A model generated the notes under the pieces. That model saw only the letters and a program-made list of their open reading frames with translations, had not been told where the DNA came from and did not search any database. 64,000 nt of DNA from Syncephalastrum monosporum B8922 (Eukaryota; Mucoromycota; Mucoromycetes; Mucorales; Syncephalastraceae): NCBI GenBank assembly GCA_000697355.1, contig JNEN01000779.1, positions 101,315 to 165,314 on the forward strand, written 5' to 3'. Position 1 is the stretch's first letter. The number at the start of each line of letters is the position of its first letter. A program made the position numbers and the translations under genes. Shown here one piece after another: positions 12,002-23,113 of the stretch.

Positions 12002-12569
12002 CTACTCAATGTGGAATATAGGTGAGTCTTCGTGGAAGTAGAACCCAATGCCAAGGCGATAGGTGCCAGGATCGATATCGTCTTCCACAGTCCATTCATA
12101 AAACGAATCGGTGAGCATCAGGTAGGTTTCGATATTTCGAATATAGCGGTCGTTTCGTGCAGCGTCCGGCTTGACTAGTCCAGCTAGCAGAAAGCAGGAA
12201 AAAATCGTTAGGCAAACAAGGATGTGTTTGCTATACCTTAAATGTATCGATGAAGTAAGTTTACCTATTGTTCTTGCCGTTCTTGATGCTGCATAACCAT
12301 ATATGGGGTACGTGGTGCCCGGGACCATCTCCCTTTTTCATATCGTTGTCATGAGAACAGCGATCGTGGGGAATGGAGGGTTAGTTGATGGGTTACCAGG
12401 TGACATTGACGGTTTGGCCTCGTTGAATGCGCTGCCCCTCTTGAGGGGTTGTGACTGTGAAGGGTGGATGAGGTTCGTGCATGTAGCCACTGACCAAGAG
12501 TGGTGCCAGTAGCCAGATGGCGCATACACTCGCAAGTAGAAGTGGCCTTGAACAAGCTACTACTCGCAT
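12002..12569 (-). CDS. Kre9/Knh1-like secreted cell-wall protein (short form)
   Basis: Exons 12397-12569, 12265-12332 and 12002-12183 join to 140 residues. A signal peptide (about residues 1-28, ending LLVSGYMH) is followed by PPFTVTTPQEGQRIQRGQTV and NVTW, the opening of the Kre9/Knh1 N-terminal domain. The end has SFYEWTVEDDIDPGTYRLGI and a final SPIFHIE, matching the closing strands of that domain. No Ser/Thr-rich tail or GPI signal is present, so the protein is the bare domain. Family members are secretory or wall proteins linked to beta-1,6-glucan. The second intron (81 nt) joins TARTI to AGLVKPD in phase. The middle of the domain diverges from family patterns, so that part of the model is less certain. 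Confidence 0.62.
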
Positions 12570-13009
12570 ATACAGTATGTAATAAATGGATAGAAAGGAG
12601 AGAATTCGGACCCAAATCGCACAAATTCATCTGCTTCTTTTGGGCATTGTTCTTTGATGCCCTCTGCAATGAAAAATCTATCAATGGATAATGCCTATCT
12701 ACTAATTATATCCATCAACACGACATTTACGTCAAGTGTATATAATAGCTAACCTACACGGCATTCAACGTTCCTGCGACATACACGTATCGCATTCTTC
12801 GAAAGGGATAACACGTTTCATAATGCGCTCGCCGTGTGCGGGTACAACTCTGCATTGTCATGTAACAAACGAAACTGCCAAGGAAAACTGCCGCCTTTTA
12901 TTAACGAGGATGACTTGAAAAGAAGATGCATTTACACTGGCATGCAATTGCCCTTGTGCAATAATGGACAGATAACTTGCATCCATCGCGAGTTTTTGGA
13001 TATACATAC
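12570..13009. other. short intergenic region
   Basis: It lies upstream of the Kre9-like gene and downstream of SF3B6, both on the minus strand. No gene seen. Confidence 0.4.
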
Positions 13010-13630
13010 TTAATCTTCATCGCCAACACCATAACGCCTATACATACTCCATGAGTACCTTTGTACTAATAGCTTCTGCAATACTCACATTTTGAGGTCT
13101 CGCAGCTCCTCTTCCTTCTTTGCGAGGTTCATCTTCTTTGTCACCTTGTTCTGTTGGTAATAGAGCACGATGAGATAGCGACCGAGAATGTTGAAGCCCT
13201 GGAGGTGTTCGCAAGCGTTCTTTGCATCATAAATGTCCTCGTAGACGACAAAAGCCGTGCCACGCGTGTCTGCTGCGTTACCACTGGAACAACAAACGGA
13301 CTGATCAGTTTTCGAAATGAGGTTGTTGAATGAAGCTTACACTCGAATCTGACGAATAGGGCCGTATTTCCCAAAAACTTCGTACATTTCTTCGGTTGTG
13401 ATCTTGAATGGCAGGTTTCTATCGTATGTTACGACGAGATCTAGATCAGTGAATCTGTTCTCTGCTTTGCGTTGCTCTGCGTTGCTTTTGCTTTGCTTTG
13501 CTTTGTACCAACCTTACGAAGAGTACTCGATTCACCTCTGGCGGTAGACGAGCCTAGATGACAAGTAAACGTATGAGCCGATCGTGACAACAATTTGATT
13601 GCAACGTACGCTTCGTGAAGAGGGATTCAT
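13010..13630 (-). CDS. SF3B6: splicing factor 3B subunit 6 (p14/SF3b14a)
   Basis: Five exons (13610-13630, 13513-13553, 13341-13418, 13089-13283, 13010-13037) give 120 residues, close to the 125 of the human protein. An RRM is evident: RVLFVRNLPF is RNP2, GTAFVVYED is RNP1, and [10 protein letters not shown] precedes it as in all p14 proteins. [14 protein letters not shown] and [19 protein letters not shown] are family-specific. The last 28-nt exon adds RYGVGDED, matching the KYG... tail of p14; without it the protein would stop early at a TGA. p14 sits in the U2 snRNP SF3b complex next to the branch-point adenosine. The 94-nt intron at 13419-13512 holds a low-complexity run of AAGCA/AACGCA units. 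Confidence 0.95.
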
Positions 13631-13784
13631 TGTGTCAAGATCTCTGGCAAAAAGAACAAGCAGAGAGGTGAACAACTTGGCTCCAGTGACCTTGAAAAGC
13701 CCGCTTCAATTTCCAAAATTGGTTCGACATATCCACGCGTAAACAGACTGAGCAGACGGAGCACAGTACAAAATGATATCTTTA

Positions 13785-14847
13785 TTACAAGCTGGCCTGA
13801 GCAGGAGTGACAATAAATCCAGCAACGGGAAAGTGAATGTAGACACTGCCAGCCACATCGGTGGTCTTTTGTATGATGACTTCTTCCGAAGTCAACGATA
13901 CGAGCACGCCCGTGGCTGGAACACGTCCTGTATCGAGTGGGGTTACCGACACGTGTTGTCCAAGCTTAAGCTCTGGCAAAAAGGGTTGCGTCTGGCTCGG
14001 ACCTGATCCACTGGCCGCTTTGGCAATCTGGAGGGCTTCCTCTTCGGACAGAGAAGGCATTTCTTCTGTACGGTCTGTGTTCACCGCGTCGGACACGCGC
14101 TGAAAGTGGTCCATCAGGACAGGAAAGTTCTCGATCACAAAGGTAGGCGTGAGCACATTAATGGCAAAAAAAGTATCCATGGCCATATGGAGATCAACAG
14201 CAGAGAGCGTTTCTGTGCCTAAGATCCAGGTCTTATCGCCAACAAGCTCGGATGCCAGCTTGAGCTGCGAATGCAGGTTTCCCTTGAGGAAGGGCGCGAT
14301 TTCTCTTCCCGGGAAGTCTCGGCCCATGAACGCAGCACGGTCTTTGAGGAAAGGTGCGGGCATCATGCTCACATCAAACTGAGTGGGGATGGCCAGGAAA
14401 AGGTCATTGTCGAGCCAGTTCGCAAGACTTCTTGCGAGGGCCTTGGTCTGCTCAGAGGAACCTCCTGGTGCGGCGGGATATAAAGTCGGCTCAGGGTATC
14501 TGGATACGTTATGAATACGACCCGATTTTTCTGTACAGCCATGATCTCGTCCATTACCTCCTCTCCAGCTCGTTCAGAATACATTTGCTATCACAGTACA
14601 CATGATTTCCAATCTGAAGGACAGGTGCTTTGCGGTAGCCACCGTCCAATGGGCGGCGGTTCGGCCGCGGTTCAATGGGAGAAATTGTTACTGTTTTGTA
14701 GTCCACCTTCTTGTAGTTGAGCATCCAGGCCACTTTTTGCGAAAAGGGCGACAGAGAGTACCAATGCTACAAAGAAAGACAAGTTTTAAATGGGAGTGCT
14801 TTGGATATTTTGAATTCGCATACAAGGATAACGGTGTCGGTAGCCAT
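13785..14847 (-). CDS. glutathione S-transferase-like protein with a C-terminal beta domain
   Basis: Exons 14824-14847, 14558-14766 and 13785-14499 join to 315 residues. The N-terminal thioredoxin-like half reads VILHWYSLSPFSQKVAWMLN, with a Ser where GSTs place the catalytic Ser/Tyr/Cys, then VTISPIEPRPNRRPLDGGYR and APVLQIGNHVYCDS. The helical GST-C half includes ARSLANWLDNDLFLAIP and LSAVDLHMAMDTFFAINVL. After residue 240, PELKLGQHVSVTPLDTGRVP and a valine-rich end form an extra domain not found in ordinary GSTs. The layout matches a fungal family annotated as GST-domain proteins of unknown substrate. Introns are 57-58 nt. Confidence 0.8.
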
Positions 14848-15881
14848 GATGTGCTGTGTGAAGAAGCAGTAATTGTTGCATTTTGTATTACGAACGCAGT
14901 TTTGTTTACTTTGCGGGACTTCAATGACACATCTGAAATTCACCTAAAATAAAACCGACTTACGCGTGCTTACTCGATTGAGTGTGAAAATAATACTTAT
15001 TCGCGGATTTGCCCAATTTCTTTTAAAGAGTCTGCTGGAGTAGAGAGTCGGCTCTCTATTGAACCAAGAGTTGATGCGTCACGCATCCTACAGTATGTAG
15101 TAAATTTGCAGTGACAAAGTGCTTTTTTCCTGTTTAACTTTGATTTTTCGCTTGTGACACCCGAAGATCAGCGACCCTAAAGGCTTGGACCGAGGATCAG
15201 ATAAGCATATATTAAATAAGAGCGATCATAGTGAACCTAAGGTGAAGTAGCAGAGTATGAGTTCCGTATCGATAATAGTTTCAGACAGGTCTAATTAATG
15301 ATACGCATAAGGTCGAGCAAACTTGGACCGTAAACAGCGTTACATTCATTCCGTGGCACGACAACCGCTTACTTCGGCTACAGCCGTTCTCTTACCTCTA
15401 TGAACTTCATATACGCACGCTGTACCGCTGATATTAGGGTTACCTGCCATTGAAGAAACCCATGGCTTCTCTGATGAAAGGTGGAGCTGGCAAGTCGCAT
15501 AGTGTGTACATGTTCGATCTTGCTGTGAAGGATAAGCTATGCAAGCATTCTTTCTCTTGATATGTCTAAGCTTACATAAATGCATTTCCATTATTGGATG
15601 TGCACATCGGTACAGGAAAGTCCAAACGTAGCGCATACCGTCCAGAGAATGCATCTTTGCGGATTCTCTTCACGACCGGCATCTTATGCAACGGTCTAAT
15701 TTGTGAGAGAATCAATATAATTGGAGGCATACGCTCCGCAGCTCCAGTTTGCTATGGTAGAGCCAATTCCAATGAGGTGCTCCTTGTACATGACTTAAAA
15801 ATATTCTATACGTAACATCCATAGTACGTATTCATATAAGTGGACATATTTGAGCTTCTGTTCTGTATACTTTTTGTTACA
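14848..15881. other. intergenic region between divergent genes
   Basis: It lies between the minus-strand GST-like gene and the plus-strand PEBP gene, so it probably carries both promoters. No recognisable gene; frames at 15346-15654 look spurious. Confidence 0.35.
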
Positions 15882-16590
15882 ATGAAGGTCGCTGCTCCCT
15901 TTCTCTTCGCCTTTGCACTGGTCAACTCTGCTTGTGCTGCTAGCCTTGGAAACATCAAGCAGAGTCTCAAGGACGGCGGTATCGTCCCTAATGGTAAGAA
16001 GTATACATGTCGAATGAAATATTATGCGTACGTTTCTCCTCATGTCTCGCTACTGTATACTAGTTCTGGATGACTTTGAGCCTACGAGCGAGCTGCGAAT
16101 TACCTACCATGTTACCAAGCAACTGACTCCGGGAACAGATATTACGTTAGAAGAGGTTGAATCCGCTCCCCACGTTTGGTTTTCCAACGCGGACCATGAG
16201 GCTCAATACACGCTCGTTATGGTACGACCAATGGATAGTCAGAATTTTCATAACCATTCTTACATGCATATGAACCGCTTTCCATAGTTCGATGCCGATC
16301 ACCCCAGCCAATTTATGCGACACTGGGTCGTAACCAACATTGATGGCGCAAAACCAGGCACATCCGTCGCTGACATGTCTCCTGTCCACCAATACACACC
16401 TTATCAAGCTCCTGATATTGAAGAACATCGCTATGTTTTTGCCTTGTTTCAACAGCCCCAGACCAACCAAAGCATGTTCCCTATGCTCGAGGAGCTCCCC
16501 AGCGACCGCTCTGCTTTCGACATTAGGCGCTTTGCCACGGATAACAAGCTGAAGCTCGTCAGTGCAATCTATATGAATGCTCATAAGTAA
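15882..16590 (+). CDS. secreted phosphatidylethanolamine-binding protein (PEBP/carboxypeptidase Y inhibitor-like)
   Basis: Exons 15882-15993, 16064-16221 and 16288-16590 join to 190 residues. A signal peptide (MKVAAPFLFAFALVNSACAA) precedes a PEBP fold. The ligand-site strand appears as YTLVM|FDADHPSQ, where family members have a D-P-D-x-P motif, then HWVVTNIDGAKPG (family H-W-x-V-x-N-I) and YTPYQAPDIEEHRYVFALFQQ (family P-P-x-GxHRYVF; the usual Gly is Glu here). The domain ends KLVSAIYMNAH. PEBPs bind anionic phospholipids or inhibit serine carboxypeptidases; secreted versions occur in many fungi. Introns are 70 and 66 nt. Confidence 0.88.
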
Positions 16591-16814
16591 TATATGTGTG
16601 AAATATGCAATCAAATCAGTACTGTATATGACTTGATGAGGGAAGATAAAAAGTCATCATGGATAAATAATGGTTGTACCTATGTTGGATGCCGTTATAG
16701 GATACCATGTATCAACACTGCACTCTGTTTCTTCATTATATGTTTTTAGTCAAGAAAAGAGCACACATAGTCGATTATGGATACAGTTAGGTGCTCTCAC
16801 CAGGAGTATGCAAA

Positions 16815-16854
16815 GGCAATTCTTTCATGCCCTTGGCAATTCTTTCATGCCCTT
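16815..16854 (+). repeat. perfect 20-bp tandem duplication upstream of PRP18
   Basis: Two adjacent identical copies of ggcaattctttcatgccctt lie at 16815-16834 and 16835-16854, about 100 bases before the Prp18 start codon, probably in its promoter or 5' UTR. Confidence 0.9.
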
Positions 16855-16950
16855 GATGTGACTCTCCCGCTCTACGTTCGGCTATTCTATTTTCTTCCCC
16901 CGATTTCCTGTCTAATTGTGCCCTACTTCTTTTTGCTTTATACATTCGAA

Positions 16951-18383
16951 ATGGACGCACTACAGGCAGCAATCAACGCAGAAATGTCCAAGAAGCGGAA
17001 AACGCTAGAGACGGTCAGCTCAGGTCAAAAAAAGAAATACGTTAGTCGAGCCGAATTAGAGCGCATCCGGGAAGAAGAATATCGAAAACAAGAAGAGGAG
17101 CGCATTGCGAAAGAAAACGAGGTCCAGTCGGTTCATTATTCATTCAAACAACACACTCACTCTGAATTAACAATACACAGAGAAAAGCAAAGAAGAGAGA
17201 AGAGGAGGTAGGCGTCATAGATCTCAAGATCTAGCGTCGAGGATCTGATCGTTCACCTCTAGGAAAAACTTCGACAAAAGGACAAGGCGCCAGAAAAACA
17301 GACCAACAGCCGTGAACAGTCGGAAGAGAAGGTAGCAGTGGGCTTCACTATTTTTCGAGTGTACTCATAGCTCTATTAGGAAGAGGTAGAGGCGTTTAAT
17401 ATATCCCGCGAAGAAGTTATTCGACGACTGCGCGCCAAAGGACAACCCATCCGTCTCTTTGCAGAAACCGACAAACAATGCAAGATCCGTCTGCGCGCCC
17501 TGGAGCTCATGGAAGAACAAACCGATGAGGTGCGTTCATACAAGCAGTTTATTACTCACGAAGGATACTCACTCTTGCCTGTAGGGCCAACGCAATGATT
17601 TCATGCGACAATTGGAAGAAATGGAAGAAGGCATGCGTCTCGAGGTTTTGAAGAAGGGTGGAAACGAGACAGCCACTGCAAAAAAGCCCAAGAAACAAGC
17701 CTTGCAAGTCGAGCCTATCAATCTCAAGCTCATCAAGGAAGATCGGGACAAGCTGTGTCTACAGATCTATGCCTATCTGGTGGTAAGTACACTACCGTTC
17801 CGTTCACTATGGGTCGGGTATCTGACATGTCGAATAGCACACAATGGAAGAATGGGAGGAATTCATGGCAGCCCGGCCTCAAGAAGAGAAGCAAACCACC
17901 CAGGGAAAGCGACAAGCTGTCCTCCAGAAGCAAACGTCCGAGTATATCAAACCGTTGCTGCGGCAGCTTAAAAAGCGGGCAAGTAACTTGGAAAGCTCAC
18001 TTGATCGAAAGACATCCTGACATACTACTGTAGACCCTCGAGGCAGATATTCTGATGCGTGTAGCAGAGATCACACACCATATGCAAGATCGTCGCTACC
18101 GTGATGCACAGGACTCTTATCTTCAGCTTTCCATCGGCAATGCACCCTGGCCTATTGGTGTGACCATGGTTGGGTAAGCCTATAAGCATAGACATGATAT
18201 AACATACAGCTAAATCTATCTCATAGTATTCACGAACGTTCGGCCCGCGAGAAGATTTTCTCGTCGCAAGTCGCTCACGTGTTGAACGATGAGACGTCAC
18301 GAAAATGGATCCAGTCTGTCAAGCGGCTGATGACTTTTGCTCAGAGCAAATACCCGCCGTACACCTTGAGCCAAATTTCATAA
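16951..18383 (+). CDS. PRP18: pre-mRNA splicing factor Prp18
   Basis: Eight exons (16951-17121, 17181-17207, 17263-17331, 17380-17529, 17585-17782, 17838-17978, 18034-18173, 18227-18383) join to 350 residues. It starts [20 protein letters not shown] and continues with a charged helical region, then the PRP4/SFM-like segment [20 protein letters not shown]. The Prp18 domain contains [20 protein letters not shown] followed by [10 protein letters not shown], the conserved loop of the family. Prp18 acts in the second splicing step with Slu7, aligning exons. Seven introns is heavy for 1 kb of coding sequence. Intron 6 (17979-18033) has a GC donor (GCAAGT). Confidence 0.96.
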
Positions 18384-18865
18384 GTAACATAAACAACTGG
18401 CATTATCAGACAACTTTACTATCATGGTTGTAAGTGACAGAGACTGTGGGCAAAATCCGGGCTCGCGCGTTGGCCGGTGTGACCGAGTTGGCAAGGCAAG
18501 TGAGCTTCCGTCGTAATAGAAATACTTGCTCATAAGTCAGGCTACATGAGAGGAAGAAACGGCGTGCAAAGCCGCCTACCTGTTAGAGGGGGTATATGAA
18601 GAAGTGTATGACAGGATGTCTTAAGAAGGGTACAAGAACTGTGTGTTCACGATGCACTGTTGATGAGAATTCTCTACATCATGCTCTACGCAGTCAACTC
18701 TCTGGCATACTTTTGCAGCATCTGTATGTTGGTTCATAAAGCTTCGGTTGGCTGGCTGAGAAATGAAGAATAGGCCTATATTTCAACGTAGACTATGGTG
18801 TGCTTTTGAGCGAGGGCAATCGATGCAAAGATATAGATGATATGGGGGCAGAGGTAACCTTGTCA
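18384..18865. other. convergent intergenic region
   Basis: It lies between the ends of Prp18 (+) and the Sel1-repeat gene (-). No gene seen. Confidence 0.4.
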
Positions 18866-19620
18866 TTATGAGTCGTATTTGGACTTGAAGATCCAGGAGT
18901 TGCCCATGATACCCCGCCCCTGGGCTGCTGCTTTACGGTAATATTGTGCTGCACGGTGCACGTCCTTCTTGACGCCCTGACCGGTATAGTAGCAGTGAGC
19001 AACCTCGTTTTGTGCGTCCGGGTCACCCAGTTGCGCCGCGATCTGAAAGTAGTAAAACGCCGTTTCTCGGCTTCGCGAGACGCCCCAACCCTGCTGGAAC
19101 GACACCCCGAGTTCGTAGATGGCCATGATGAGCTCTCCCTTTTTGGATGCGAGGAGGGCGTCGTATTCGCCTTTCATTTTTTCGACGCTGTGGTCGTCCT
19201 TCTGTTGGAGTCCGTCAATCGCATGCTCGGCTGCCTTTTGTAGATACTGAAAAGCGAGGGACGTGTTGAGTTTACAGCCCTATCACATATAGACACACAC
19301 GCGCACACGGCTTGGGTCGTCAGCAAAGAAGGATAAAACACAAAGCTTTTGGTGCATGTACCCATCCATGGCGTAGCGATATGCCATACAGAAACATGCC
19401 GACTGGTGACTCGTCTTTGGCAGCAAGTCTGAAATGGTGCGTCGCCTTTTCGAGTTGGCCGAGCTCGTGAAATTCGATGCCTTTTTGCACGTGTTGGTCG
19501 ATAGCAGCTTGCTGTCGCTCGTCTGCCGTCTGTTCGCTCTGCGTCAAAAAAAAAAAACACTGTACATCCGAGAGATTAAAAAAGTGACGTTACCTTTTGT
19601 GCAGGACATATGCCATTCAT
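18866..19620 (-). CDS. Sel1-repeat (TPR-like) protein
   Basis: Exons 19594-19620, 19362-19538 and 18866-19279 join to 205 residues. After a short start (MNGICPAQK) a TPR-like helix pair reads KGIEFHELGQLEKATHHFRL. Sel1 repeats follow: AAKDESPVGMFLYGISLRHG, AIYELGVSFQQGWGVSRSRE and DAQNEVAHCYYTGQGVKKDV. It ends with the MGNSWIFKSKY tail shared by many fungal Sel1 proteins. Such proteins act as adaptors, for example with chitin synthase activators or ER-associated degradation; no specific partner can be read from the sequence. The start at 19620 was chosen because the first 55-nt intron then links in phase to SEQTADERQQ. Confidence 0.82.
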
Positions 19621-20606
19621 GCTCAATGGGCCATTTTTGCTGGGCCGACTCTTGGAGTGAGACTTGTGATTCAAATGTTCGCGCACAGCCAGTGTACCTT
19701 TTTTTCTCGGAATTATCGGTAGCCAAGATTCGCTTGAGCATAGCAAAAGAAACAACAAAGAAAAAAAGCAAGGAAGGATAATAAAAATTAGATTAGCCAT
19801 ACCGCATGTTATACATATTATCCAGGGGATATCATGCAAAAAGGAGATGCTGTCATTATAATTTCTATATAGTTTGTACGTCTCATGCTTCTTCCCCTTT
19901 TTTTTCAATCTTTGTTGAAATAGATAAAATACATAGAATGGCAGGGAAAAGGTAAAGAAAAATATGAGGAGCTAAAAGGCGCCAATAGCCTTACCCATAC
20001 TTCTGCTTTCGTTCCTGACATTCTCAAATTTCCACAGTCGCGAAAGCAATAATGAAGTCACCGTCGACTCCAAGATTGAGGCCTCTTGTATGATTTAGAT
20101 ACCAGACTTTGCGTGAAGTACGTTTTCAGGAACATGGATCTGTGCATCCATCATGTCGCAGGTAAACATATCCTAATTTAGAAACTCGTCATTAAGTATC
20201 GGTCCACGCCTTCCAGTAACGCAACACGTTAAAATATGAAATGGAAAGCTGTCAAAATACATTTGCCAAATGACTAAAACGCTAGTGGCAAATATCCAAC
20301 GGAAATACAATAGCCTATTTGCCAATGCAAATGGGCAAGCATGGAGGGGCTGTGCTTTTTTTTTTTTTTTATTTGGCGTTGGATTGACGCTCCGCATTAG
20401 AATGCAAGGAATTCGCAAGAGTCTCTTCCTTCTGTTCATTACTGACGGCCCCCAGTAGTTGCGCTTCGAGCACGTCCGTCTCTTCTTTTGTTTCTCCTTC
20501 TCTCATGTACATTTTTTCCATTGATATATGCATATATATACTTTATTACAGGAATATTCTTTAAAAATTTGCTCTTTTGTTCCCTCTACTTCCCATCCCC
20601 TTATCC
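19621..20606. other. divergent intergenic region with a T-tract
   Basis: It contains an 18-nt T run near 20358-20375 and A/T-rich sequence such as tatatata near 20533. It presumably holds the promoters of the flanking divergent genes. No gene seen. Confidence 0.35.
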
Positions 20607-21161
20607 ATGCTGCGACATGACGCCAGTATCACATTTCATACAACCTCTGCTGATAATAGCCACATCCCATCTACCCTAGTACGACGTATGGATGGAAGTA
20701 GCTTCAGTACAGCAACTCACCAGACAACGACGTTCAAAGTGGTACACGTAATAGCAGCCGTCTTTGGCGCGGCCGTGATTGGGATTGCTGTTTTTCTCAT
20801 GTATCGCAAACGCCGGCGCCGCCGTCAACAATTGAATGAAGAAATGCAGCAGTCGGATATTCATCCTCATACGACGACAGCAGCCTGCTATACTGCGGCT
20901 CTACGGAACGACTATCTTCAGTTCTCAAAGCTTTATGGAAATGATGGGCACATTACTTCACCAAAGCGAGCGAAAAGCCCTTATGACGACCGACGCGTCA
21001 CAAGTGATGAGGAAGCCAATGTAGGTGCATTCTCAGTCTCCAGCCCTGCGACACAGCAACATGAACTTCAGCAACGTCTATGGCAGCACCAGCACTCATC
21101 TACAGCAGTACAGCTCTGCATACCCCATCTGACTCGACCTCCTCCTCCGTACCATCCTTAG
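20607..21161 (+). CDS. small single-pass membrane protein with a cytosolic PPPY-containing tail
   Basis: A single-exon 184-residue frame starts at the first ATG, 20607. The N-terminal part is Ser/Thr-rich (extracellular character). It is followed by one hydrophobic segment VVHVIAAVFGAAVIGIAVFL and an immediate basic stop-transfer MYRKRRRRRQQ. The tail is Gln/His-rich and ends RPPPPYHP, containing a PPxY motif that in other proteins recruits WW-domain (Rsp5/Nedd4) ubiquitin ligases. The topology resembles fungal wall sensors (Mid2/Wsc tail style), but no sensor domain is present. I do not recognise the gene. Confidence 0.62.
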   Translation: MLRHDASITFHTTSADNSHIPSTLVRRMDGSSFSTATHQTTTFKVVHVIAAVFGAAVIGIAVFLMYRKRRRRRQQLNEEMQQSDIHPHTTTAACYTAALRNDYLQFSKLYGNDGHITSPKRAKSPYDDRRVTSDEEANVGAFSVSSPATQQHELQQRLWQHQHSSTAVQLCIPHLTRPPPPYHP

Positions 21162-21588
21162 TCGCCCTCACACTATTCTCTCATCTGTACATATACACAT
21201 ACAATTTACTCTACATTTTCATTCTTTCATAATTGAAATCAAATACCTTCGTGTAACATGCTATGACCTTACTTTTCACAATGTGATCGGCGTGTCGGCG
21301 TGGCTGCATTGCTATCCCGGAGTTACAAGAATCATTCTGCGCTCGAGTTGAGAAGGTAATCTATATAAAGCAGAGCTGTAGGGACTGCACAGGCTATCTG
21401 CATAATCAACCGGTGACAAGGACAGCAATAGAAAGAGATATGGCACTGTGTGCGTCACATGGCGTTGCATGTGAAAGAAGTAATCCGCATTGACAACTCC
21501 GCAAACATGAGTGTGGAGAAAAAATCAGTTGTATTTTCCCGTGGCTTCCCTTTCTCTCCACCTTTCATCTCTTTCTCCACAAAACCTT
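21162..21588. other. intergenic region upstream of acyl-CoA dehydrogenase
   Basis: It contains the 3' flank of the membrane protein and, shortly before 21589, a pyrimidine-rich stretch (tttccctttctctccacc) typical of a fungal 5' UTR. Confidence 0.4.
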
Positions 21589-23042
21589 ATGTTCCGCCAC
21601 GCTGCTGCATCGCTGATTCGTCGCCGCACCTTCGCAACCTCTGCTCCAGTTGCTCAGGAAGCCTCGGGCATGTGCTTTGCCTTGACTGAGGAGCAGAAGT
21701 CGATCCAGGACCTGGCGCGCAAGTTTGCGCGTGACGAAATTATCCCTGTCGCGGCCGAGCACGATGTTACTGGAAAGTATCCTTTTGGTGAGTAAAAGTC
21801 AGATGAAAGGTTGCTATGAATACTGAATCATATGGGAAAGAAATCATCAAGAAGGCTTGGGAGCTCGGCCTTGTGAACACGCACATTGAGGCCAAGTACA
21901 ACGGCATGGACCTCGGTGTCCTCGACAGCGCCATCATCTCTGAGGAGCTTGCGTACGGCTGTACAGGTATCCAGACAGCCATCGAGGCCAACAACCTCGC
22001 CGAGGCTCCGCTGGTCGTAGCCGGCAACGACGCTCAAAAGAAAAAGTATCTCGGACGTATGACGGAGGAGCCGCTCGTCGCCTCCTATGGTGTCACAGAG
22101 CCTGGTGCCGGCTCTGACGTCGCTGGTCTGAAAACCAATGCAGTCAAGAAAGGTGACAAGTGGGTGCTCAATGGCCAAAAGATGTGGATCACCAACGCTG
22201 GCCATGCCAACTGGTTCTTTGTCCTCGCTCGCACGGAGCAGGACGTGCCCACCAGCAAAGCTTTCACCGGTTTCATTGTGGATGGCGATACGCCCGGTAT
22301 TCAGCGCGGTCGCAAGGAGATTAACATGGGTCAACGCGCCTCGGATACGCGTGGTGTCACTTTTGAGGATGTGGTCGTGCCGGAGGAAAACGTGCTCGGC
22401 AAGCCTGGCGATGGTTTCAAGATTGCCATGAATGCATTCGATATCACGCGGCCCCTCGTCGCCGCCGGTGCTGTGGGTCTTGCCCGCCGTGCCATGGAGG
22501 AGGCCACTAAGTACGCTTTGGAGCGCAAGACGATGGGCACGCACATTTTTAACCACCAAGCCGTCGCTTTCATGCTCGCTGATATGGCGTGAGTGTAACA
22601 CAAGCTTATTTTGAGGGGGCCATGGTTTCTAAAGTACATTCATTAGCATCGGCACAGAAAGCGCACGTATGATGGTGTATCGCGCGGCCTACATGCGGGA
22701 CCAAGGTCAGCGAAACACTTGGTATGCCAGTATCGCCAAGGGTAAGTATGAGCAACTCATTACTCCGAGCAGGAGAGGATTATCATGGATGTATAATATT
22801 CACGTGTCTGGTATTGTGTCCCGTTAGCTCTGGCAAGCGAGGTTGCCAACAAGTCAGCCGCCGATGCAGTGCAAATCTTTGGCGGCAATGGTTTCAACAC
22901 GGAGTACCCCGTTGAGAAGCTGATGCGTGACGCCAAGATCTTCCAAATCTATGAGGGTACCTCGCAGATCCAGCGCCTCATCATCTCGCGCGGCCTTGCC
23001 GATATGGCCAAGTCTGGTGCGAGCGCGTTCGGAGGCTTCTAA
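21589..23042 (+). CDS. mitochondrial acyl-CoA dehydrogenase (medium-chain type)
   Basis: Exons 21589-21787, 21841-22588, 22647-22741 and 22828-23042 join to 418 residues. The presequence [18 protein letters not shown] suits mitochondria. The FAD/substrate regions are intact: [48 protein letters not shown] and [14 protein letters not shown]. The C-terminus carries the catalytic base in [16 protein letters not shown] (Glu390), at the position used by medium/short-chain enzymes. It oxidises acyl-CoA to trans-2-enoyl-CoA in beta-oxidation and passes electrons to ETF. Fungi vary in having mitochondrial beta-oxidation, so this is a useful metabolic marker. Introns are 53-86 nt. Confidence 0.95.
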
Positions 23043-23113
23043 ACAGCAAAGCATGAAGAAAGAGAGAGATATATGTAATGGTTTTTAATATCTTATGTAG
23101 ACGCATACTATCA

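Noticed and set aside
21828..22601. A 257-codon frame antisense to acyl-CoA dehydrogenase
   Set aside because: A mirror of strongly biased coding sequence in a GC-rich exon; no family signature and no splice-linked continuation.
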